64,000 nucleotides of DNA from Rhodothermales bacterium (lineage in GTDB: Bacteria; Bacteroidota; Rhodothermia; Rhodothermales; UBA10348): NCBI GenBank assembly GCA_024711125.1, contig JANJTM010000020.1, positions 35,011 to 99,010 on the forward strand. The letters are read 5' to 3'. Position numbers and translations under genes: made by a program. Positions 7,875 through 16,817 of the stretch are shown here, in pieces. The stretch's first letter is position 1. Every line of letters begins with the position of its first letter. The notes under the pieces are model-generated. The model was not told where the DNA came from and did no database searches. It saw nothing but the letters and a program-made list of their open reading frames with translations.

Positions 7875-9133
7875 GCCGGAACGCCCCCGAACCGCTGGGT
7901 TCTCTGCGGGGGCGCACGTCGATCCCGGAACGGAAGCTTGACAGTCTTCCTGCGCGGCATGAACATCGTCCCGGCCTCCACGATGAGGAAAAAGAGAGGG
8001 AAGATCAGCGTGCGCTGACGGGCGATGATGCCGAGGTTGGCCAGGTTCATACCGAGGGCCACAACGTAGAGGAGTACCGCCGGCACGGCGAAGCGAAGCG
8101 TCCGATGCCGCCTCCAGATTCGCATGACGTACTTCAATTGGCGACGGCGCGCGATGATGATGCCCCACATGAGCAGCACCTCGACCGCCGAAAACAGCGA
8201 CGATACGTTGTGGACCTCCCAGATGAAGGGTCGGAACAGCACGTTGACGATCGCCATCGGGATCGCCGTCAGCCCGGTGCCCGTGGTACCGATGGCCGAA
8301 CCGCCCTGGTTGGCCTGTCCGGCGCTGTACTCGACGTAGCCCTGGATCGTCTCGATGTCAGCGCCGCCGACCTCCGATGTGCCCAGCGTGAAAAAAATGG
8401 TCGGAATCGCAATGCCGACGATCGCAACCGCCTGGACGAATCTCGACGCCGTCCATCGGTCGAAATTCACCCAGTAGGAGGCCATGACGGCCAGCGCCAT
8501 GAGCGCGGCGACTTCCGGACGCACGGCGTAAGTCAGCGCGACGCCGACGGCCAGCGTGAACCAGTTCGCGCGTCTGCCGCTCCCCACGAAGCCGAGCGCC
8601 ACGAGGCCGAGACCCAGCATCAGGATCGCTTCCTTGCCAATGCTGGAGGGCCAGAACCACAACGACGGGAACAGCATCAGCCATCCCCAATAGTGCGCCT
8701 GGTCGGCACGGGGAAAGGAGCGGCGGAATGCCCGGGCGTACGCCGCTACACCGAGGAACGCGATCAGGGCAAACGCCAGGAACGAGCCGAACCACGACGA
8801 ACTGGTCACCACGCTCACGAGACCCGTCACCAGGGCCGTGAACGTCGTGCCCAACCACTGCGCACGGAGCCACAGTTCCGGGTCGGTGAAGGGGGAGAAA
8901 TCCAGGCGGGAGAAGTACTCGACGTACGAGCGGCCGAAACCGTAGTACACCCGGGCGTCGGCCGCGATGGACATGCGACCCAGCGCCCCGGCGATGCGCA
9001 GCGCCAGCCCGACCCACACCAGCGCCTTGATGCGCCGGTCGAGCCTGGAGTTCTGCACCAGCAGGCCGATCAGGACATACACGGCCAGCATCAGCACGCT
9101 GCCGACCAGGTGTTCGCCTTCGAAAATTCTCAT
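7871..9133 (-). CDS. multi-pass membrane protein, putative polysaccharide polymerase (Wzy-like)
   Basis: This 420-residue integral membrane protein has about ten hydrophobic segments. A long central loop includes FSPFTDPELWLRAQ, and FWPSSIGKEA, TYAVRPEVAA and NLGIIARQRT form conserved-looking charged loops. The arrangement resembles Wzy/EpsG-like O-antigen polymerases, which share little sequence, so the call depends on topology and position. No other clear polymerase candidate is present, while a Wzx flippase and Wzc-like kinase are. A glycosyltransferase of the GT-C class is the main alternative, but no DXD-bearing first periplasmic loop is obvious. It starts at the ATG 9131-9133, eleven bases after the preceding gene. 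Confidence 0.6.
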   Translation of the reverse strand: MRIFEGEHLVGSVLMLAVYVLIGLLVQNSRLDRRIKALVWVGLALRIAGALGRMSIAADARVYYGFGRSYVEYFSRLDFSPFTDPELWLRAQWLGTTFTALVTGLVSVVTSSSWFGSFLAFALIAFLGVAAYARAFRRSFPRADQAHYWGWLMLFPSLWFWPSSIGKEAILMLGLGLVALGFVGSGRRANWFTLAVGVALTYAVRPEVAALMALAVMASYWVNFDRWTASRFVQAVAIVGIAIPTIFFTLGTSEVGGADIETIQGYVEYSAGQANQGGSAIGTTGTGLTAIPMAIVNVLFRPFIWEVHNVSSLFSAVEVLLMWGIIIARRRQLKYVMRIWRRHRTLRFAVPAVLLYVVALGMNLANLGIIARQRTLIFPLFFLIVEAGTMFMPRRKTVKLPFRDRRAPPQRTQRFGGVPA

Positions 9134-9144
9134 CGTCCGGCTTT

Positions 9145-10194
9145 CTAGAACAACTCGAGATCCCCGACGGACAACCGCCAGGAACTCCGCACCAGCGGAT
9201 CCGGCGCGCCCGACGCCTCGTTCAGCGGAAATACCGTAAGCACGGGCCCGACATTCGGAACGGGAAGATAACCCGCCATTGCCATCGATGCTCCGTCGAT
9301 GGAGCCGGGCATGGCGATCGCAACGTCCGCATCGGCCACGCGCGCCGCATCGCGAAGCAGCGAAACTGCGTTCCGCCTCGCGCCTGCGGTCTGTCCGACC
9401 ACCACGTCGCAGATCCGGATTTCAGCGATCGCTCCACGCCGGCGGGTGCGAAGTACCACGATCGCTCCGTCGTCGCCTTCCCCCTTCGACAGCGCATGGT
9501 ACCGGAAGTCCGGGATCACGGCATACCGCCACCGCAGATACTCGGCGGTCCGTCGTGTATGGAAGGCTGTACGAGGGCTGCCGGCAGCCCGGTCGGCGAT
9601 GGCACGGACGGTCGGCTGCAGGAGATGGGCGCCCGCGCTTTCGGCCTCGACCTCGGGCGGCGTACCCTCCTTCCCGCCCGACAAGCCGCGGAGGTAGGCG
9701 CCGAGAAGGCGAACGGGCCGTCGCGGCCTGACCCAGATGGAGGGCCTCCCCACGGCTGTCCAGCCCATCTTCAGGTAGCCCGGCCGGCTCTGATCATTGG
9801 GTGTGTTGTAGACGAACGAAACGCCTTCCGCCTGGACCGTTTCCCGGAGGGCGAGCGTCAGCCGCTTGAAGATGCCGCGGCCCTGCCAATCCGGATGCGT
9901 TGCCGTGTCCACGGCACGCACGGCGTGGAACTCCCGGTCACCGGTCCACCATGTCCATCGCATGAAAGCACGCAGGCCCACCAGCACCCCGTCCGCCTCG
10001 GCAACCAGCACGGGCGACGGTCCGAACGGGTTGATCTCGTGTTTCCATGCCCAGAACGCGTCGGTCCGGGGAATTACGCCTTCTCCGAGGCTCGCTTTCA
10101 TGAGCCCCCGGATCCCGTCGCGGTCAGCCGGGACGGCGGGGCGGAGGGTTATGGGTACGTCGCTCACGAGGTGGATGCCGGTACTCCGGACCAC
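9145..10194 (-). CDS. GNAT-family N-acetyltransferase
   Basis: This protein of up to 349 residues has a GNAT fold in its N-terminal half. LRPAVPADRDGIRGLM matches beta-1/alpha-1 and THPDWQGRGIFKRL near residue 100 is the acetyl-CoA pyrophosphate loop (Q/R-x-x-G-x-G/A). FVYNTPNDQSRPGYLKMGW is typical of a subgroup often seen in polysaccharide and lipid loci. The C-terminal 150 residues look like a second degenerate GNAT-like domain. It may acetylate an amino sugar; the substrate is unknown. Two in-frame GTG starts are possible, at 10194 and 10167, neither with a convincing ribosome site. Confidence 0.78.
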   Translation of the reverse strand: MVRSTGIHLVSDVPITLRPAVPADRDGIRGLMKASLGEGVIPRTDAFWAWKHEINPFGPSPVLVAEADGVLVGLRAFMRWTWWTGDREFHAVRAVDTATHPDWQGRGIFKRLTLALRETVQAEGVSFVYNTPNDQSRPGYLKMGWTAVGRPSIWVRPRRPVRLLGAYLRGLSGGKEGTPPEVEAESAGAHLLQPTVRAIADRAAGSPRTAFHTRRTAEYLRWRYAVIPDFRYHALSKGEGDDGAIVVLRTRRRGAIAEIRICDVVVGQTAGARRNAVSLLRDAARVADADVAIAMPGSIDGASMAMAGYLPVPNVGPVLTVFPLNEASGAPDPLVRSSWRLSVGDLELF

Positions 10195-10237
10195 TGAATC
10201 CGACCTGGGGATCAGATCGTCTTGATCAGGGGTCGCG

Positions 10238-10930
10238 TCAACGCCAACGAATCGCGAAGAATTTCTTTCGCCGGAATACGGTCTTGTTTGCCTTGTATTG
10301 CTTCACGAACGTCCTGTGGACGTAGTACGCATCCAGCTCTCCGGCCTCTGCAATCAGCACATAACCGTTATCCGCAAGCTCCGCTTTCAAGCGCGGCGTG
10401 GGGCGTTCCACCGTCATGCACCGAAATGTGTACTCGTCGTGGGGGAACCCGAGAAGCACCCTTTCCTCGGCACCCTCGATGTCGATCGTGAGGTAATCGA
10501 TGACGGACGGGGCGCCGTTTTCGGCGAGCACCGAATGCAATGTGCGGGTAGGCATGACCACGGTGGTACCCCGTCCTTCATCTCCCGCCTCCGATCCCGC
10601 GATACCTCCGAACGCTCCTCGCAACCGGAAAGAGACTTCACCCACCTGGTGGTCCAGGCACACGTTCAGGCAGCGGCATCGGCGATTCTCCCGCAGAAAG
10701 CCGGACGTTGCTGGATTGGCTTCGATGCACAGTCCGTCCCAGCCGAGTTTCCTTTCCAGGAGGAACGTATTGCTGATCTCCAGGCCGTCGTGAGCCCCGA
10801 TATCCACGAAGTAACCCCGTCGGCGGAAATTGAAGACCTCGCCCATCACCCACCAATCCTGCCCGGATTGTGATACGGACATGGAATGGCGGTATAGCCA
10901 GCGCTTGATCGCACGTCTCAAGAAGCTCAT
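10238..10930 (-). CDS. FkbM-family SAM-dependent methyltransferase, copy 1
   Basis: This 230-residue class I methyltransferase has the SAM-binding motif FVDIGAHDGLEISNT near residues 41-55, CIEANPA for the ribose-binding acidic end of strand 2, and DYLTIDIEGAEERVL near 145, the FkbM signature. FkbM proteins put methyl groups on hydroxyls of sugars or polyketides, so O-methylation of a residue of the polymer is the likely job. The protein is short and begins with a basic amphipathic stretch (RRAIKRWLYRH). It lies 43 bases upstream of the GNAT gene and 85 bases downstream of a GT2 gene. The acceptor sugar is unknown. Confidence 0.83.
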   Translation of the reverse strand: MSFLRRAIKRWLYRHSMSVSQSGQDWWVMGEVFNFRRRGYFVDIGAHDGLEISNTFLLERKLGWDGLCIEANPATSGFLRENRRCRCLNVCLDHQVGEVSFRLRGAFGGIAGSEAGDEGRGTTVVMPTRTLHSVLAENGAPSVIDYLTIDIEGAEERVLLGFPHDEYTFRCMTVERPTPRLKAELADNGYVLIAEAGELDAYYVHRTFVKQYKANKTVFRRKKFFAIRWR

Positions 10931-11015
10931 GGATCAACTCCCGTCTTGAGGGCTGCGACTCGAGCAGCACACGTCTGCAGATGAATTCGACGCCTGGTCA
11001 CGAGGCATTGCACTC

Positions 11016-11960
11016 TCACGCGAAACGCCCATCCGGGTGCAGCTCCCGCCGATCCGACCCACGGCGGAAGCGCCAGCGGTCCCTGAGATACAGGTAGGCA
11101 CCTGCCGGAGCCGAGACCAGCCAGGCGGCCGACAGCGGAAGGCCCGCCGATCCGGTCAAGGGTCGCTCGCCTCCATGCAGTGCATATCGCAGGAAATTGG
11201 CGTACGCGCGCATCTTCTCCTTCGGTCGGATCGGCCGTCCGCATCCCAGCAGTTCCCGGTAGTATACGCAGGCGGCTCGAGGCGATTCCGCGCGGATGCG
11301 CAGCGTTCTGGCTGAAAGTCCCTCCGCCTGGTACTCCACGACCTTCAGTATCTCGTTGACACACCGGGTGCGGTATTTCGGCGCGACGCGGTTCCAGACC
11401 ATGGTTATGGTGACGAAGGATCCAAGATCCTCCGGGTAAGGGTATGCCCTGGATACGTCAGCCCGGCATGAAACAGCCTTGTCACCCCGGACCCGCCACT
11501 TCAGACGCAGGTCCAGGTGATCCGAATCCATGCGGTCCTGCGGAAACGGATCTCCCACGATCGAGCCGTCGGCATATGCGCACAGGCCGACCACGTCGTA
11601 CCACCCGCCGTCGCCCGGAAGTTCGCGCCACAATCCGTCCCAGCGGGCAAGCGCGTCCGGCGGATACCAGTCGTCCGAGTCCAGGTTGTTCAGGTAGCGA
11701 CCCCGGGCCTCGCGCGCCGCACGGTTGAATCCCGTGTGCCATCCCCCGTTCTCCTGCCTGAAGTACCGAATCTCGAACCGCGCTTCGCGGACCCACGCTT
11801 TGACCAGCCCATCCGTGCCGTCGGTCGAGCCGTCGTCCACCACGATCCACTCGAAATCCCGGAACGCCTGGGCGCACAGGCATTCGTACACCCGCGGAAG
11901 CAGGTGCGCGCGGTTGTACGTGACCGTGACGACCGAGAACGTGAAGCCCTGTTCCGTCAA
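11016..11960 (-). CDS. glycosyltransferase family 2
   Basis: This 314-residue GT-A protein opens with FSVVTVTYNRAHLL and carries WIVVDDGSTDGTD near residue 40. Its DXD metal site is in NNLDSDDWYPP near 92, and GGWHTGFNRAAREARGRY precedes it. These are inverting GT2 features. The C-terminal third is basic and lacks clear membrane spans, so it probably works at the inner membrane face on lipid-linked glycan. The ATG at 11960 overlaps the flippase stop as ATGA, meaning the two are translationally coupled. The sugar transferred cannot be predicted. Confidence 0.9.
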   Translation of the reverse strand: MTEQGFTFSVVTVTYNRAHLLPRVYECLCAQAFRDFEWIVVDDGSTDGTDGLVKAWVREARFEIRYFRQENGGWHTGFNRAAREARGRYLNNLDSDDWYPPDALARWDGLWRELPGDGGWYDVVGLCAYADGSIVGDPFPQDRMDSDHLDLRLKWRVRGDKAVSCRADVSRAYPYPEDLGSFVTITMVWNRVAPKYRTRCVNEILKVVEYQAEGLSARTLRIRAESPRAACVYYRELLGCGRPIRPKEKMRAYANFLRYALHGGERPLTGSAGLPLSAAWLVSAPAGAYLYLRDRWRFRRGSDRRELHPDGRFA

Positions 11961-13456
11961 CGGCGAAACCTGGCGGTCGAGTAGTCAAGGAGGCCGAGCA
12001 GACGCCGCAGTCGCGTACCCGGCCCGAGGCTCTCCAGCCCGAGAAGCAACACGAAGTAGAGCACCACACCCAGTGCGATCCTCGACACCGTGTGCGCGGT
12101 TCCGCCGTCGCCGCCGTAGGCAGAGATCGCGACGGCCATGCCTGCGGCGGCCGCCAGCGGCCGCACGAGCAGCCCGACAGGGAGATTCAGGCGGAAAACC
12201 GGGCGACAGAGCCACCAGGAAACCGCGAGAGCGAACACCGACGACACCAGCGACGTCACCGCGGCACCCTGTACCCCGTACCGAGGGATGACCCACAGGT
12301 TCACCGCGACGTTGGCCGCCGCGGCGACCGCGACCCCGGCCATCTGGCGATACGTGCGGCGGGCGAGCTGGAAGCCGATGTCAACGTAGTAGAGCTTCAT
12401 GCCGGACACAAGGGCACTCATGGCTATCCATGGGATGATCGACGCCGCTGCCTCCCGGTACGCCGGACCGACGAGGATGCGGGCCAGGTCGGGCGCAAGG
12501 ACCGCACTTCCCACTGCGGCCGGAATGGCAACCGCGAGCAGGACGCCGGCGTAGGCGGTCATCTGGAGTCGCGTTCGTTCGGCTCCGTACCGGGTGAACG
12601 TGCGAACCAGGACCGGAAATGCCGCCAGGTACTGGATCAGCATGAGCAATCCGAGACCCTTGTCGATCATGTCGTAGCTGGCCGCATAGAGCCCTGTCGC
12701 TTCGGACCCCACGAAAAACCCCAGCAGGAACCGGTCCGAGACAGCTACAACGTACCAGAGGAGATAGGTCGCCGTGAGAGGCGCTCCGTAGGATGCCACG
12801 TGCGACAGCGTATCCCGATCCACCCGGTTCGTCGGCGTGCCGACGATCCGCGTCGGCGGAACCAGGACCAGGGCCCCGAGACTTGCCAGCGCGGCCGCTG
12901 CGACGACACCTTCTCCGCCCCAGCCGCCCTTGGCCGCAAGCACCGACAGCCCCAGGAAGTGCACCGCCCGCACGAGGGAGAACCACCCGTATCTCCCGGG
13001 ATGCAGACTGATCCTGGCCACGTCCCGCTGCACCTCGTACCAGCCCTGAACCCAGAAGAATGCGAGCGCGAGCCAGAGCAGGGCGATCGTTCCCGGCACC
13101 ATGTCCAGGACAGACAGCGTCGCTCCGATCATCGCCGTACCCCCGATAATCCAGGCGAAGGTCCGGCGCACGATGGGCACCATGACACCCGCATCGGGAA
13201 GGGACGGCAGGAATCGGGCAAGGCCCTCCCTCAGCCACCCGAGCACACTGCCGATCCCCAAGGCCACACCGGCCATGACCAGGGCGTATGCGCCGTATTC
13301 CTCGGGCGCGAGGATGCGCGTGAGGAGTGCAATCGTCAGGAGATTGAGCAATCCGGGCAGGCCACGCGCCATCCCGTACAATACGGCATCCCGCAGGACA
13401 CTTCGGGATGTCCCGCTGTTGCCGGTCGGAGGAGGCGGTGCGGTCTGGGTCTGCAT
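11957..13456 (-). CDS. Wzx-like oligosaccharide flippase (MATE/MVF/PST superfamily)
   Basis: This 499-residue membrane protein has about 12-14 hydrophobic helices. A cytoplasmic N-terminus rich in proline and threonine is followed by DAVLYGMARGLPGLLNLLTI and RILAPEEYGAYAL, the typical opening of polysaccharide-transporter (PST) flippases. Wzx moves undecaprenyl-linked repeat units across the inner membrane for polymerisation by Wzy. It pairs functionally with the Wzy-like protein at 7871-9133 and the Wzc-like kinase at 45410-47740. The locus also holds an ABC-type candidate flippase at 42240-44033, so the cargo of each is uncertain. Confidence 0.88.
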   Translation of the reverse strand: MQTQTAPPPPTGNSGTSRSVLRDAVLYGMARGLPGLLNLLTIALLTRILAPEEYGAYALVMAGVALGIGSVLGWLREGLARFLPSLPDAGVMVPIVRRTFAWIIGGTAMIGATLSVLDMVPGTIALLWLALAFFWVQGWYEVQRDVARISLHPGRYGWFSLVRAVHFLGLSVLAAKGGWGGEGVVAAAALASLGALVLVPPTRIVGTPTNRVDRDTLSHVASYGAPLTATYLLWYVVAVSDRFLLGFFVGSEATGLYAASYDMIDKGLGLLMLIQYLAAFPVLVRTFTRYGAERTRLQMTAYAGVLLAVAIPAAVGSAVLAPDLARILVGPAYREAAASIIPWIAMSALVSGMKLYYVDIGFQLARRTYRQMAGVAVAAAANVAVNLWVIPRYGVQGAAVTSLVSSVFALAVSWWLCRPVFRLNLPVGLLVRPLAAAAGMAVAISAYGGDGGTAHTVSRIALGVVLYFVLLLGLESLGPGTRLRRLLGLLDYSTARFRR

Positions 13457-13473
13457 GGCGGGGGTCCGGCCGC

Positions 13474-14766
13474 TTATTCTCGGGACTCGGAGTCCCGGGC
13501 ATCAGCCGGCGTCCGGACAGTCGGTGACGTCGTCCATTCGTCGAGCGTGACAACCCACGGGTGCGCGTAGACTTCGCGCACGCGTTCGGCGGGATTCCGG
13601 TCCATGACCATGTTCATGTAGGCCATCATGGCCACCCACCCCGGCTGGAGGGTACGCATCGAATCCGGGTCGGGCAGCCGGCCGACCTCGGTAAGTATGA
13701 GCGGCCGATCGCCGGCAACGGCTCGCAGCGTTTCCAGGTGCAGCGGCGTGGGATTTTCTCCCGCGACGTCCAGGCCCACGATATCGACATACCCGTCTCC
13801 GGGCCAATAGGGTTCGAGAGGGTCCACCAGGGCCGTCGGCGGAGACACGCTCCACACCCAGAGCAGGTTGTTCAACCCATGGTGGTTCGTGTATCGGTCG
13901 TACATCATGCGCCACAGCGTCCGGAAGCCGTCCTTCTCCCGGTGACGCACCGTCGGTCGCGGACGACGGGCCTCCTCGGCCGGACGGTCGGCCGGGGTCG
14001 GAACCGGGGGCTTCTCCCTACCCCGCAGCCACTTCGCGAGGTCGGTCAACGGATCCACGAGATGAGGAATATGCGGGTAGATGCGCCGCCAGATGGAGCG
14101 ATACCCGTCGCCCGGCTGCTGGCCCCACCAGAACCACGACGCATTCATCTCGTGGTACGGTCGCCAGAGGACCGGAACACCGGCGTCCCGCAGCGCGGCC
14201 AGACCCACGGCCACCGAATCGATGTGATCGAGCCAGAGCGAGTGCAACCCCGTACCCGGCGTGAGCAATGAATCCCACTCGGTGGTCGTCAGGTCGCTGC
14301 CGATGGACTCCCAACCGGCGTTCATCGCGTCCATCGGGCGCGGGGCGTGGTACATCAGCATGACCGGGCTACCCGACCGCCACCGGCGAACCGCCTCCTC
14401 TATCATCCTGGGCCGATGCACGACATAGTGACCGTACTTGAAATCGCTTCCCCAGATCGCCGGTGTCCGGCCCGACGCCCACTCCACCCAGGTCGTGAAC
14501 GTGTCCGGTCGGGGAGGGTTGTTGTACTGGCCCACCAACACCCCCTTTCCGACCGTGTCGTAGAGCCTCTCCAGCAGGATCGCGGCCTCGCGGGTTGCGG
14601 CGGAGTTCACCGGCCGAACTGTGTGAGCCGGCGCGGCCTCGCCGGATTCGCGAGTACATCCGGTCAGTACCGCAGCCGTTGCCAGCAGTACGGCCGGTAG
14701 CACACGGAGCCCGCGTGAACGCCGCGCCCTCGCCGTGTACAGCTGTTGCGGCCGGTAGCCGGTCAT
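13474..14766 (-). CDS. GH26-family glycoside hydrolase (beta-mannanase-like) lipoprotein
   Basis: This 430-residue predicted lipoprotein has a basic start, a hydrophobic stretch and a lipobox ending LTGC with Cys37. The mature part is a GH26 TIM barrel. LVGQYNNPPRP and AIWGSDFKYG are N-terminal family features, WRPYHEMNASWFWWG near residue 205 carries the acid/base glutamate, and LILTEVGRLPD near 358 carries the nucleophile. GH26 enzymes hydrolyse beta-1,4-mannans and some related beta-glucans. Inside a synthesis locus it probably trims or releases the polymer rather than feeding on it. An insertion rich in Pro, Arg and Glu near residues 245-275 is unusual. It is coupled to the upstream acyltransferase by ATGA. 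Confidence 0.85.
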   Translation of the reverse strand: MTGYRPQQLYTARARRSRGLRVLPAVLLATAAVLTGCTRESGEAAPAHTVRPVNSAATREAAILLERLYDTVGKGVLVGQYNNPPRPDTFTTWVEWASGRTPAIWGSDFKYGHYVVHRPRMIEEAVRRWRSGSPVMLMYHAPRPMDAMNAGWESIGSDLTTTEWDSLLTPGTGLHSLWLDHIDSVAVGLAALRDAGVPVLWRPYHEMNASWFWWGQQPGDGYRSIWRRIYPHIPHLVDPLTDLAKWLRGREKPPVPTPADRPAEEARRPRPTVRHREKDGFRTLWRMMYDRYTNHHGLNNLLWVWSVSPPTALVDPLEPYWPGDGYVDIVGLDVAGENPTPLHLETLRAVAGDRPLILTEVGRLPDPDSMRTLQPGWVAMMAYMNMVMDRNPAERVREVYAHPWVVTLDEWTTSPTVRTPADARDSESRE

Positions 14767-16817
14767 CGTGAGGTTGCGACGGAGGATTCGACGGGTACGG
14801 AATCCGCCACGGAGTGGGGGCGAAAAGCCTCCCGGATAAGCCCCGCGACCGACCTTACGGCTTCGTTCGACGGGTGAGCCCGATCCCTGTAGAGGTACAT
14901 TCCGTCAGACCGCACGTATTCGCAGGGCTCCTGCGTACAGAATGCGTCAAAGAGGTCCACGACAGTAATGAGGCCGGCCGATTCGAGCTCACGCAGCAGC
15001 GAATCCAGCGGCGCGCGCCGCTCCAGGGATTCCGCGCGACCGGGCAGATCGCACGCGTTGTTCAGCCTGTTATACCATTGTGGCACCGCGATTTCCGGCG
15101 TGCAATTCGCGTCCCGCGCGAACGGCAGCGCGTTCAGTACGGCAAGTTCGGCACCCCGGGATCGTACAGATGCACCCAGGGTTGCGTATGAAGACTGAAT
15201 CGAACGCAACGCCGTCTCCTCGGAACCGAACGCCTTGGCTCCGTCAACGACGAAGTACGCAAGGTCCGCGATCACGAACAGGATATCTCCCGGACCCAAG
15301 CTGTCGACAAGACCCGGGACCACCCGGCGCCAGTAATCCTCGCTGGAAGCTCTCCACTGCGTACCGAGGGCCCGAATTCCCGGTCCCGGTGCGGCACCCC
15401 ACGACGAAGTGATCGTGATCGCATCCCCATCATCGCTCCATAGCGGATCGAATCCGCGCACGAAACTCGCGGCGTAGGAATCGCCGACCACGACGATCCT
15501 GCGTACGCTGGAATCGGCCCGAACGAGCGTGCAGTCGTCGATCCGGATGACCTTGCCTACGTCCTCTGCAGACGTGAGAACGCACGGTCGCGCGGCCCAG
15601 GATCCCGTCGCTCCTTCGGGCGCGTACGGCACCAGGAGGCGCCAGTTGGGCAGGTCTTTCGGCATCCGCCCCAGATACGCCGAGTGTGCGCCACCGGCAG
15701 CGAGTGCGGCGAGCAAGACCACGGCTGCGGCAGACGCGCCAAGTCCGACCGATACGGCGTGCCAGGAACGCCGACCCCAAGCTCGATGCCGGAGTGGGCC
15801 CTCCACGACGTGGTACGAGAGCATGGACAACCCGAACATCGGGGGCAGAAGGAATGGCATCGCGCGAATTCCGATCCCGACCGTGTAGTAGCCCACCGAC
15901 AGTAGCGTCCAGTGCCACAGATACAACGAGTACGAGATTTTCCCCACATAGACGGCAGGGTGCGATTCCAGTACGCGTCGGACCAGTCGACTGTACGGTG
16001 CACCCTGAATGATAAGGCCCGTCCCAGCCACGGCCGCAAGCGTCCAGACGGGCCCGCTTCGGGCGGGGGTCATCAGGAATGCCACGAGTGCCACCGCAAC
16101 GAGACTAGTCGGAATGGCCTTCGCGAATCGCTCACCCGGCCACCCCTCCCGCCCGGCGAGGAACAGAAGACAGCCCGCTCCGAGCTCCCAGAATCGGAAC
16201 GGCATTAGATAGAACGCCGCGTTCGTATCCGACTCGTATATGCCAAAGAACGCCACGAGGGAGGCGATGGCCAACGCCATGATGATGGCGATGAGCCGGA
16301 TTCGACGTGACCGGCGCGGGTCGTACAGACCAGCGAACCATAGCAGGAGCGGAAAGACGAGGTAGAATTGCTCCTCGACCCCCAGCGACCACGTGTGGGT
16401 GAATGCATTTCGAATCGTCGAGCCTGCGAAGTAGTCCAACGATTCCCGGTACAGGTACAGGTTCGACACCCCCGCAAGCGAGAACAGGCCCGTTACCAAT
16501 GACAGGCGCGGCTGGGGGTTGAACATCGAGACGAGCAGGCTCGAGCCGACCACGGCAAATACCAGGGCCGGCACGATGCGCTTTACGCGCCGGGCGTAGA
16601 AAGAGCCGATAAAGTCCGTCAGCGAACCCTCGGCTCGTGCGGCCAGCGAAGCCGTGATCACGAATCCGGAGATCACGAAGAAGATGTCCACCCCCAGGTA
16701 TCCCGAGGGAAGGAGCCGCTCGTCGAAGTGGTTCAGTATCACGGCGATCACCGCCACGGCCCGAAGACCGTCGACGTCCGGGCGGTACCCGCCATTTCCA
16801 ACGGGAGTCCCTATCAC
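14763..16817 (-). CDS. acyltransferase-3 / SGNH-hydrolase fusion, copy 2
   Basis: This 684-residue membrane O-acyltransferase has YRPDVDGLRAVAV near residue 11, FFVISGFVIT and THTWSLGVEEQFYL marking the acyltransferase-3 domain, and about ten helices to residue 350. A periplasmic SGNH domain follows, with VVVGDSYAASF near 447 and DRAHPSNEAV near 648. In this copy the block-I serine sits in GDSY rather than GDSH, and the sequence differs much more from copies 1 and 3 than they do from each other, so it likely modifies a different hydroxyl. It is coupled by ATGA to genes on both sides. Confidence 0.9.
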   Translation of the reverse strand: MIGTPVGNGGYRPDVDGLRAVAVIAVILNHFDERLLPSGYLGVDIFFVISGFVITASLAARAEGSLTDFIGSFYARRVKRIVPALVFAVVGSSLLVSMFNPQPRLSLVTGLFSLAGVSNLYLYRESLDYFAGSTIRNAFTHTWSLGVEEQFYLVFPLLLWFAGLYDPRRSRRIRLIAIIMALAIASLVAFFGIYESDTNAAFYLMPFRFWELGAGCLLFLAGREGWPGERFAKAIPTSLVAVALVAFLMTPARSGPVWTLAAVAGTGLIIQGAPYSRLVRRVLESHPAVYVGKISYSLYLWHWTLLSVGYYTVGIGIRAMPFLLPPMFGLSMLSYHVVEGPLRHRAWGRRSWHAVSVGLGASAAAVVLLAALAAGGAHSAYLGRMPKDLPNWRLLVPYAPEGATGSWAARPCVLTSAEDVGKVIRIDDCTLVRADSSVRRIVVVGDSYAASFVRGFDPLWSDDGDAITITSSWGAAPGPGIRALGTQWRASSEDYWRRVVPGLVDSLGPGDILFVIADLAYFVVDGAKAFGSEETALRSIQSSYATLGASVRSRGAELAVLNALPFARDANCTPEIAVPQWYNRLNNACDLPGRAESLERRAPLDSLLRELESAGLITVVDLFDAFCTQEPCEYVRSDGMYLYRDRAHPSNEAVRSVAGLIREAFRPHSVADSVPVESSVATSR

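Noticed and set aside
12092..13570. 492-codon plus-strand open frame
   Set aside because: It is antisense to the Wzx flippase and has a Gln/Arg/Glu-rich translation, which is the usual mirror of a hydrophobic protein.
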